Positions 8,752 to 15,108 of a DNA stretch of 23,112 nt are shown here, piece after piece. The DNA comes from JAZSMS01 sp045536015 (GTDB lineage: Bacteria; Bacillota; Clostridia; Christensenellales; QALW01), in contig JAZSMS010000088.1 in the NCBI GenBank assembly GCA_045536015.1, positions 1 through 23,112 of the forward strand, in the 5' to 3' direction. The notes beneath the pieces are model-generated. The model did no database searches. It was not told the DNA's origin and worked only from the letters and a program-made list of their open reading frames with translations. A program made the position numbers and the translations under genes. Position 1 is the stretch's first letter, and each line of letters starts with the position of its first letter.

Positions 8752-8782
8752 TTGTTAATACAATTTTACTACATTGTTAATA
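8751..8782. repeat. 10-base direct repeat overlapping the uracil permease promoter
   Basis: ATTGTTAATA occurs exactly at 8751-8760 and 8773-8782, 22 bases (about two helical turns) apart. One copy lies in the spacer between -35 and -10, the other over the expected transcription start. This is a position where a repressor could bind, but AT-rich DNA makes a chance match possible. Confidence 0.4.
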
Positions 8783-8791
8783 AAATGTAAA
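8763..8791 (-). promoter_or_regulatory. Promoter of the uracil permease gene
   Basis: Minus strand: -35 TTTACA (8791-8786), 17-base spacer, -10 TAAAAT (8768-8763), placing the start of the RNA near 8756. Unlike most promoters in the window it lacks an extended -10. Confidence 0.6.
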
Positions 8792-8821
8792 TAGCAAATT
8801 GCAAAATTTTACAAAATTCTT

Positions 8822-8850
8822 TTGTTCATTTTTAATATATGTGGTAAAAT
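8822..8850 (+). promoter_or_regulatory. Promoter of the TtcA-like/PHP unit
   Basis: -35 TTGTTC (8822-8827), 17-base spacer, -10 TAAAAT (8845-8850) preceded by TGG. A second -10-like TATAAT overlaps at 8850-8855. It is divergent from the uracil permease promoter. Confidence 0.55.
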
Positions 8851-8880
8851 ATAATTAACTTAAACTTATATGGAGTTTTT

Positions 8881-9636
8881 ATGGGACGTTCGGATATTAA
8901 GCACGTGCTTGGCGCACTAAGGCGTGCTGACGAAAAATTTGATCTTATTCAAAGCGGCGACCGCATCTGCGTAGGCTGCTCGGGTGGCAAGGATAGTCTT
9001 TTGCTGTTGTTTGCGCTTTCGATATACAAGCAGTTTTCTAAAAAAGATTTTTCGCTTTTGGCTGTAACGGTGCATCTTGGCTTTGAGCCGTTTAACACCG
9101 ACAAAATTAATGAATTTTGTCAAAAGCTTGGCATAGAATATAAAGTTATCAAAACCGAAATAGGCGAGGTTGTATTTAACGTAAAAAAAGAAAAAAACCC
9201 CTGCTCGCTTTGTGCAAATATGCGTCGCGGTGCACTAAACGGCGCGGCAGGCGAAGCAGGCTGCAACAAGGTAGCGCTTGCGCACCACTTTGACGATGCT
9301 ATGGAAACGCTTTTTATGTCACTTTTTTACGAGGGCCGCTTTAACACGCTTGCGCCTAAAACCTTTTTATCGCGCCAGGATCTTACCGTTATTCGTCCGC
9401 TAATTTTTGTGCCCGAAGAAATTATGACCTCGTGCGCAAATTACAATAATTTGCCCGTATTAAAAAACCCCTGTCCTGCCGACGGCTTTACAAAGCGCAC
9501 GGAAATGAAAGAATTTTTATCAAATCTTGAGGGGAAATTTCCCAATCTTAAAAAGCACGTTCACTCGGCGCTTACGGGTACCGATAATTACAATCTTTGG
9601 GATAAATACGTAAAGGAAGAACAAAAAAATGAATAA
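8881..9636 (+). CDS. TtcA-family tRNA 2-thiolation PP-loop ATPase
   Basis: A 251-residue cytoplasmic PP-loop ATPase. The ATP-binding PP-loop is SGGKDS at 34-39, and AHHFDDAMET (134-143) is the second conserved block. C108 and C111 (PCSLCANMRRG) plus C198 (NPCPADG) correspond in order and spacing to the three cysteines that hold the 4Fe-4S cluster of E. coli TtcA, which makes 2-thiocytidine at tRNA position 32. The protein is shorter than the E. coli enzyme, as is usual for Firmicute homologues, so the exact tRNA target is less certain; other members of this group modify other tRNA bases. ATG follows GGAG (8872-8875). The downstream PHP gene starts inside its last codons. Confidence 0.85.
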   Translation: MGRSDIKHVLGALRRADEKFDLIQSGDRICVGCSGGKDSLLLLFALSIYKQFSKKDFSLLAVTVHLGFEPFNTDKINEFCQKLGIEYKVIKTEIGEVVFNVKKEKNPCSLCANMRRGALNGAAGEAGCNKVALAHHFDDAMETLFMSLFYEGRFNTLAPKTFLSRQDLTVIRPLIFVPEEIMTSCANYNNLPVLKNPCPADGFTKRTEMKEFLSNLEGKFPNLKKHVHSALTGTDNYNLWDKYVKEEQKNE

Positions 9637-10336
9637 AACCGAAATTTTGCAAAAATATCCTTTTCGCATAGAGCTTCACGCGCACACTTCTCCTGCAAGC
9701 CCCTGCGGAGACCTTTTGCCAAAAGAAGTTATTAAAACGTATAAGGAACAAGGTGTAGACGCCGTAGTTATAACCAACCACTTTTTTTCGTCAATTATGC
9801 CCAAGGATAAAAAGCAGGCGGTTGATGCCTATTATCAGGATTATCTTGATGCTTTTAAAGCAGGCAAAGAACTGGGCGTTACCGTTTATTTAGGTGCCGA
9901 ACTGCGCTTTGACAAGGTAAATACCAACGACTATCTTTTATTTGGTGCAAATAAGCAAACCTTATTATCCGCCTTTGATTTTCTTGACTCTACTCTTGAA
10001 GATTTCCGAAGCAATCTTTCTCTACCTGATAGTGTGCTTATTCAGGCACATCCGTTCAGGAATAACTGCATAGCGGTTTCGTCCGAACTTGTTGACGGGT
10101 TTGAAGCAATTAACTCTCATCCCGGTCACAACAACCGTAACTGTTTTACAATAGAACACTCTTTAAATAAAATAAAAACGTGCGGAAGCGATTTTCACCA
10201 CCCCGGCCGCAATCACGAGGCTATGGCGCTTTTGCGCACCAAGTTTATTCCAAAAGATTCGTTCGAGCTAGCTTCGCTTTTGCGTAGTGGCGATTACGTC
10301 TTTGAAATAGGAAAAAATTCGGTAGTTATACCCTAA
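9629..10336 (+). CDS. PHP-domain metal-dependent phosphoesterase-like protein
   Basis: A 235-residue PHP-fold protein. The metal ligands expected for the fold are visible: H17/H19 in ELHAHTS, H51 in TNHFF, E91 in GAELRF, H141 in AHPFR, and D188/H190 in GSDFHH. PHP proteins hydrolyse phosphate esters such as histidinol phosphate or 5'-AMP/RNA ends, but this one lacks a family-specific extension, so its substrate is not predictable. Its ATG overlaps the end of the TtcA-like gene by eight bases, so translation is coupled; no clear ribosome site other than GGAAGAAC upstream. A strong terminator closes the unit. A link to tRNA or nucleotide metabolism is suggested only by position. Confidence 0.85.
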   Translation: MNKTEILQKYPFRIELHAHTSPASPCGDLLPKEVIKTYKEQGVDAVVITNHFFSSIMPKDKKQAVDAYYQDYLDAFKAGKELGVTVYLGAELRFDKVNTNDYLLFGANKQTLLSAFDFLDSTLEDFRSNLSLPDSVLIQAHPFRNNCIAVSSELVDGFEAINSHPGHNNRNCFTIEHSLNKIKTCGSDFHHPGRNHEAMALLRTKFIPKDSFELASLLRSGDYVFEIGKNSVVIP

Positions 10337-10354
10337 ACTTGAATCAGTTTATAC

Positions 10355-10383
10355 AAAAGACTTCTTTAAAAGAAGTCTTTTTT
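10355..10383 (+). terminator. Terminator after the PHP gene
   Basis: Long stem AAAAGACTTCTT (10355-10366) with AAGAAGTCTTTT (10370-10381), loop of three bases, then T run. The promoter of the next gene begins nine bases later. Confidence 0.88.
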
Positions 10384-10391
10384 GTTTGCTA

Positions 10392-10420
10392 TTGCAATAT
10401 AGTGCGAATTTTGTTATAAT
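10392..10420 (+). promoter_or_regulatory. Promoter of the mannitol-dehydrogenase-like gene
   Basis: -35 TTGCAA (10392-10397), 17-base spacer, consensus -10 TATAAT (10415-10420) with an extended -10 TGT. The expected RNA start is near 10427, only about 20 bases before the ATG. Confidence 0.72.
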
Positions 10421-10448
10421 AAAATCAGAATTTTTATGTGAGTTAAAT

Positions 10449-11603
10449 ATGAAGCGTAAAAGTTCGTTTAAGCAATTTGACTGCGATGCACTTATCTTTG
10501 GTGCAAGCGGTTATTCGTGCACCCTCTGGGGCAGAATTTTATCAAGCGCGGCACTGCGCGCGGGCGTTGTTGCCGAAAAAATGGATCAATCGGTTATTTA
10601 TTCTAATCACGCCCTTACGCGCACAGGTCAGGTTGATTTTGATTTTTCTCCCAGTCTTTGCGGTTTTGTAAACCCATTTAATCAGTATGACGAATTTATT
10701 TCGCTTGCCGACAACAAGAGCACAAAGTTTTTGTTTTTTACGCCGATGGAATTCCCTTGGCTTTCTTTAGATGCGCCAAAAGATAATTTACTTTCATTTT
10801 TAACTATGTTTTTATTCCGCCGCTTTTGTATCGAAGGTAATGGCTTTACCGTTTTTTCGCCGCAAAGCTATTCGCTTAAAGATAAAATTTGCGCGCTTGC
10901 GCTTGAGCGTGATTTAGGGTACGACTTTATAAGCTGGCTTAATATGAACGTTTTATTTTGCCCATACGTAACGTTTTTTGCCGCATCAAAAAGAGCTTGT
11001 GAGGAAAAGCTTGAGCTTTTTACCATTAAAAAGCATACGCCGATAGAATTTTTATCCTTAAACGAGGTTATTGCTAAAGATAATCTAAAAAAAGAACAGA
11101 CTCTAGAAGATTTATTTACCGCAACGGTTTATTCTTGCGCTGCTTATGCGCAACTGCACGACATTGAATCGATGCACGCATTTTTAACGCGTGAAAAATC
11201 ACAAAAATTTGTTCTATCGCTTGTGCAAGAGGAGCTTTCGCCTTTCTTTGACGTAAGCTTTGAAGATAAGCAAGTGTTTATCCTGCAGATGCTTGCGCGA
11301 CTTGAAGATGCAAACTTCCCCATCCGCTTTTCGCGCTTGCCGTTGCTTGCAAAGATATTCGGTCAGACAGCGGCAAACAAAATTCGCGCGAACTATAAGC
11401 AAACGGGCATTGCTCCGCGTCATTTAACAGTTGCACTGTTTTGCATCTTAGAAGCATACAAGATTTTTGAAATAAACGATGAAACCAGCGCATTTTTAAC
11501 AGAAAACACATTGCCTAAAATTTTAAAAAACAAAAAGCTTTGGCATTGCGATTTATCATTTTTATCAAACGACTTGCGCGATTTTGAAAGCAAAATAAAA
11601 TAA
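10449..11603 (+). CDS. Divergent mannitol dehydrogenase/UxaB-like protein, probably catalytically degenerate
   Basis: A 384-residue protein. The longer frame from 10386 covers the promoter, so ATG at 10449 is the start, with only a weak GTGAG ribosome site. By eye the architecture follows the long-chain mannitol dehydrogenase family (UxaB, MtlD): a Rossmann-like start (FGASGYSCTLWGR, 18-29), then SLADNKSTKFLFF and LFRRFC in the positions of the family's second and third blocks, LKDKI...W.N (143-165), and a helical C-terminal half (about 225-340) resembling the family C-terminal domain. The GxGxxxR of the nucleotide loop and the family's K/NxxH catalytic block before the C-terminal helices are not recognisable. 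It may have lost sugar oxidation and kept binding. This assignment is from memory of family patterns and is only moderately secure. Confidence 0.5.
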   Translation: MKRKSSFKQFDCDALIFGASGYSCTLWGRILSSAALRAGVVAEKMDQSVIYSNHALTRTGQVDFDFSPSLCGFVNPFNQYDEFISLADNKSTKFLFFTPMEFPWLSLDAPKDNLLSFLTMFLFRRFCIEGNGFTVFSPQSYSLKDKICALALERDLGYDFISWLNMNVLFCPYVTFFAASKRACEEKLELFTIKKHTPIEFLSLNEVIAKDNLKKEQTLEDLFTATVYSCAAYAQLHDIESMHAFLTREKSQKFVLSLVQEELSPFFDVSFEDKQVFILQMLARLEDANFPIRFSRLPLLAKIFGQTAANKIRANYKQTGIAPRHLTVALFCILEAYKIFEINDETSAFLTENTLPKILKNKKLWHCDLSFLSNDLRDFESKIK

Positions 11604-11610
11604 AAAGCAA

Positions 11611-11640
11611 AAAAGCAGAAAGAAAATTCTTTCTGCTTTT
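11611..11640. terminator. Bidirectional terminator between convergent genes
   Basis: Thirteen-base stem AAAAGCAGAAAGA (11611-11623) with TCTTTCTGCTTTT (11628-11640), loop AAAT. Positioned to stop both the mannitol-dehydrogenase-like gene and the L,D-transpeptidase gene. Confidence 0.88.
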
Positions 11641-11648
11641 ATTTATCT

Positions 11649-12734
11649 TTACGGCTCATCCTTTGGGGTGGGCGATGGTGTTACTATCGGTGTTACCGTA
11701 GGCGTGGGTGTTGCCATTGTAGGAACGTCGGTAGCCGTTGCCGTGGGCGTAGGCTTGTTTGTTGGTGTTGCGCTTGGCGTCGGCGTTGGCGTCGGTGTAG
11801 GCGTTGGCGTTGGCGACGGAGTTACAGTTACGTCAGTTACACCGGGAATATAAACCTGCTTGCCGTTAATTGCGGGGAATACCGTTTTTACAATACCCTC
11901 GTTGGTTTCGGGATTAAAGTCTCTGGTCATATCATAGCCAAGCGGCGGAAGCTTTTTAAGCACCTTTTTAAGTGCCGCATCCGATTTACGCTTGTTGTTT
12001 ACAACAACGTACGTACCGGGGTATGCATTGTCGTGTATCCATTTTGCGTGGTTCATAAGCATACGCAAACAGCCTGCACTTCCGGGGTTACCAAGATTAT
12101 ACGACTTTACTCTGATAAAGCCGTTATTTTCATAAAACGTATAAGAATGGAACATATACGCATTTGAGTAGCGGGTTATATAATATGCATAAGATTCGTA
12201 CTTTTTAAAGTAGTACGAAACGTAATTTACATACTGACCTGTAGAAGCAAGCTGTTGCTCTTTAGACTTAATATAAAAAGCACCCTGCTTTGTGGGCATA
12301 TCGGTAGTTCCACCCGAGCAAACAAAGCGGTTAAGCAAAATATCATACTTGCCCGTTTGATCATTTTTTATAAACACGTTAACGCATTGGTTTGTTAAGT
12401 CAACCTCAATATAATAGGGCATATTATAGCCTGCAGGAACGTCACCAAGAGGCGTAGTGTAGCCTGTTGTCAATAAATATTCAGGAACGATACTGTCCTT
12501 TTGCGCCTTTGGAGGCGGTGTTGGAACAGGGGTTGGTGTTGGCGGATTGGTTACGCCTGCATTAACGGTCGGGGTTACATCGGGTTCACCAATGTCAAGC
12601 TCACCCGAATTTTCAGTTGGAGTAACACTTGCAGACGGTGCCTCAGTAGGTGTGTTTACAGGATTTGTTTCACAGCCTACAAAGCAACTTACCAAACAAC
12701 AAACAAAAACTATAACGGCAATAAATTTTTTCAT
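11649..12734 (-). CDS. L,D-transpeptidase (YkuD domain) lipoprotein
   Basis: A 361-residue exported protein. Residues 1-21 are a lipoprotein signal with an atypical FVGC lipobox, so C21 should be lipid-anchored on the outer face of the membrane. A Pro/Thr/Ser-rich linker (about 22-75) leads to a YkuD catalytic domain (about 105-247) with H196 and the signature SAGCLRM (S219-M225), nucleophile C222. Such enzymes form 3-3 peptidoglycan cross-links or attach proteins to the wall. The C-terminus (about 303-361) is a second linker, almost pure Thr-Pro, with nothing after it. ATG at 12734 was chosen because it begins the signal peptide with AAGTGAT upstream; ATGs at 12743 and 12767 are alternatives. 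Separate unit, divergent from the glucosaminidase operon. Confidence 0.9.
   Translation of the reverse strand: MKKFIAVIVFVCCLVSCFVGCETNPVNTPTEAPSASVTPTENSGELDIGEPDVTPTVNAGVTNPPTPTPVPTPPPKAQKDSIVPEYLLTTGYTTPLGDVPAGYNMPYYIEVDLTNQCVNVFIKNDQTGKYDILLNRFVCSGGTTDMPTKQGAFYIKSKEQQLASTGQYVNYVSYYFKKYESYAYYITRYSNAYMFHSYTFYENNGFIRVKSYNLGNPGSAGCLRMLMNHAKWIHDNAYPGTYVVVNNKRKSDAALKKVLKKLPPLGYDMTRDFNPETNEGIVKTVFPAINGKQVYIPGVTDVTVTPSPTPTPTPTPTPTPSATPTNKPTPTATATDVPTMATPTPTVTPIVTPSPTPKDEP
11700..11826. repeat. Hexamer-like low-complexity repeat encoding the Thr-Pro tail
   Basis: Imperfect tandem six-base units of the GGCGTT/GGCGTC/GGTGTA type on the plus strand, most regular at 11775-11820, encode Thr-Pro dipeptides at the C-terminus of the L,D-transpeptidase. 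Such runs tend to change length by slippage in multiples of six without shifting the frame. Confidence 0.65.
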
Positions 12735-12796
12735 CAATTGCATCACTTTCAAAAAAAATAAAATCAATTATATATAATTTATGATATACACATATA

Positions 12797-12825
12797 TTTA
12801 TACCATTTTATTTGTCTAATGTCAA
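12797..12825 (-). promoter_or_regulatory. Promoter of the L,D-transpeptidase gene
   Basis: Minus strand: consensus -35 TTGACA (12825-12820), 17-base spacer, -10 TATAAA (12802-12797) with an extended -10 TGG. The 5' untranslated region is about 55 bases and very AT-rich. Confidence 0.72.
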
Positions 12826-12937
12826 CAAAAACACATTGTACTTTTAAGGCTTTTTGACGTTTTTTAATTGATTTTTTTTAGTTTTTATGTAAATTTTTTG
12901 TGAAACTGAAAATTTTCGCCAAATTGTTACAAAAGTA

Positions 12938-12966
12938 TTGCATTTTCTGCTTTTGTATGGTAAAAT
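12938..12966 (+). promoter_or_regulatory. Promoter of the glucosaminidase-cohesin operon
   Basis: -35 TTGCAT (12938-12943), 17-base spacer, -10 TAAAAT (12961-12966) with an extended -10 TGG. The stretch 12826-12937 between the two divergent promoters is AT-rich with no other clear signal. Confidence 0.65.
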
Positions 12967-13005
12967 AAATGCGATTATTGTCAATAAAATCAAGGAGTGC
13001 ATACA

Positions 13006-15096
13006 TTGAAAAAGCTTTTGCGTACAATTACATTAATTATATGTGTGTCGGTTTTTATGTCGGCATTTGGTTTTTTAACCGTATTTGCTTTTGAGGTAAA
13101 GCCGCTTGAAAACAAAAAGGGCACGGTAGTAACACAAGGCTCTAACCTGCGTGTGCGTTCAGGCCCCGCAACCACTTATGAAGAAGTTTCCTCACTTCCT
13201 CCGGGAACTATGGTTGACGTGCTTGGCTATGTTGCTACAGAAGATAAAACCGAAGTCTCTCCCTCGCCTAGCGCCGCGCCTACACCAAGTGCCACTGATG
13301 AGGTTACTCCCGAGAGTTCTCCCGAAGCCTCGCCCGATACAACAGAAGGCGAAGAAAATGATAACGAAGAAAGCGATGAAGATTTTAAAAAGCTCCCACA
13401 GGACAAGGTTTGGTACAAAATAAGTCACTCAGGTATTGTAGGCTTTGTTCGCGGTGACTTTTTGACTGTATTTAACGCACCTACACTTGAAGATGATGCC
13501 GACTTTGAAGCATATCTTGAGGCACAGGGCTTTCCGGAGTGCTACCGAGAAGGTCTTCGCACGCTTCACGCAATGCACCCTAATTGGAAATTCACCGCAC
13601 TTTCAACGGGACTTTCATGGGAAACTGTTTTAAAAAACGAGTGTAAAGTTGGCGTAAACTGTGTTCTTCCCTCAGCACTTGCATCGTGGAAGTCTTTTGA
13701 AAAGGATGCATATAATTGGGAAGAAGGAACTTGGTATTCATGGGACTCAGGCGGATGGACTGCCGCCTCTAAAGAGATAATTGCATATTATCTTGACGTA
13801 CGCAACTTCTTTGACGATAACATTTTTATGTTTATGGAATGCTCGTTTGACGAAAATGCTCAAATTTCGGCATCGGCTATAAAGGCAACGCTTGCAGGCA
13901 CGTTTATGGCAACAGACGAATGGGCAAACGGCATTATCGCCGCCGCACGCGAGGCAAACGCTTCGCCAATTATGCTTGCCGCACGCTTAAAGCAAGAGCA
14001 GGGCACAAACGGCAACAAGATAGCCCACGGAACAGTTTCGGGCTACGAGGGCTATTACAACCCCTTTAATATCGGTGCATATTCGCACTCTGGCAGGAGC
14101 GCAGTTTTAAACGGTGCACGATATGCAAAGGATAAAGGTTGGTACGGGCTTGAAGCCGCGCTTATAGGCGGTGCAAAATTTATTGCAAAAAGCTACATAA
14201 ACGTTGGACAAAACACTCTTTATTTGCAAAAGTTTGACGTTATTGACGGCGGAAACGGACTTTATTCGCATCAATATATGACAAACGTCGGTGCACCCGC
14301 AGGCGAATGTTCTACACTTCGCAAGGCGACAATTACCGCAGGTCTTTACGAATCATCTCTTAACTTTATTATTCCCGTTTATTCTGATATGCCTGCAGAG
14401 CTTCACCAAAAACCAACAAGCACGGGCAACAATAACAACTGGCTTGAAACGCTTGCAGTAGACGAGCATCAATTTTCGTCAGCATACAAGCTCTACACTA
14501 CCGAATACGAGCTTTTTACCGACGTTTCTACGTTAAATATTACTGCAACAACAAAGGATAAGGATGCTACCATCGAGGGAATTGGCGAAATAAGCGTTCC
14601 TGTTGGAATAAGCACCCACATCGTTACGGTTACCGCACCAAGCGGAAGCAAGCGAGATTATAAAATAGTAATTTCTAACACGGGCGACGGTAATGAAACC
14701 GCCAAAGTGTTTAAAACTCCATACGAATTAAAAGGCAGTATGCTTTTGGATATTCCGATTGGACAAACGGTTGAAGAATTTGAAAAAACACTTACCGTAA
14801 AAAATTATTCAATTAAATTCTTAAACGCAAAGGGCGAAGAAAAGGCTAAAGACGAAGTTATGAAGACGGGCGATATTATCACGCTTTCGGATGCTTCGCA
14901 GTTCTCCATCGTTGTTTTCGGCGATTCTAACGGTGACGGAAAACTATCTTCTGCCGACCTTTTAAAAACACAAAAGCATATTCTTTCACTTTCTTCAATT
15001 GACGGCGCATTTTTAGAAGCCGCCGACTTTAACCGTGACGGTCAGGTAAACTCGCGTGACTTGCTTACCTGCCAGAAACGAATTTTAGGCTTATAA
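13006..15096 (+). CDS. Dockerin-bearing wall hydrolase: SH3b, glucosaminidase, cadherin-like, dockerin
   Basis: A 696-residue exported protein. Residues 1-28 are a signal peptide. A bacterial SH3 domain follows in two pieces (about 37-76 and 133-157), split by an acidic Ser/Pro linker (77-132). Residues about 165-450 are a LytD-type endo-beta-N-acetylglucosaminidase domain, with E331 in AARLKQEQG the likely catalytic acid; it would cut peptidoglycan glycan strands. About 478-557 is a cadherin-like sandwich domain and 638-696 a type I dockerin with two calcium loops (D640, N642, D644, S648, D651 and D674, N676, D678, N682, D685). Start: TTG at 13006, 8 bases after AAGGAG (12992-12997); GTG at 12997 overlaps that ribosome site and is unlikely. 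The cohesin-like gene follows after 12 bases. Confidence 0.88.
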   Translation: MKKLLRTITLIICVSVFMSAFGFLTVFAFEVKPLENKKGTVVTQGSNLRVRSGPATTYEEVSSLPPGTMVDVLGYVATEDKTEVSPSPSAAPTPSATDEVTPESSPEASPDTTEGEENDNEESDEDFKKLPQDKVWYKISHSGIVGFVRGDFLTVFNAPTLEDDADFEAYLEAQGFPECYREGLRTLHAMHPNWKFTALSTGLSWETVLKNECKVGVNCVLPSALASWKSFEKDAYNWEEGTWYSWDSGGWTAASKEIIAYYLDVRNFFDDNIFMFMECSFDENAQISASAIKATLAGTFMATDEWANGIIAAAREANASPIMLAARLKQEQGTNGNKIAHGTVSGYEGYYNPFNIGAYSHSGRSAVLNGARYAKDKGWYGLEAALIGGAKFIAKSYINVGQNTLYLQKFDVIDGGNGLYSHQYMTNVGAPAGECSTLRKATITAGLYESSLNFIIPVYSDMPAELHQKPTSTGNNNNWLETLAVDEHQFSSAYKLYTTEYELFTDVSTLNITATTKDKDATIEGIGEISVPVGISTHIVTVTAPSGSKRDYKIVISNTGDGNETAKVFKTPYELKGSMLLDIPIGQTVEEFEKTLTVKNYSIKFLNAKGEEKAKDEVMKTGDIITLSDASQFSIVVFGDSNGDGKLSSADLLKTQKHILSLSSIDGAFLEAADFNRDGQVNSRDLLTCQKRILGL

Positions 15097-15108
15097 GGAG
15101 GCTAATTA

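Noticed and set aside
8678..8760. PyrR-binding loop or purine riboswitch before the uracil permease
   Set aside because: The conserved loop sequences of these elements are not present; only generic pairing is visible.
10386..10448. Longer N-terminus for the mannitol-dehydrogenase-like gene
   Set aside because: The region contains the -35 and -10, so it cannot be translated from this promoter.
11775..11826. CRISPR-like or satellite array
   Set aside because: The repeat unit is only six bases, in frame, and encodes Thr-Pro; no spacers.
12501..12777. Plus-strand open frames opposite the start of the L,D-transpeptidase
   Set aside because: They are antisense to a well-supported gene and owe their openness to its repetitive Thr/Pro coding.
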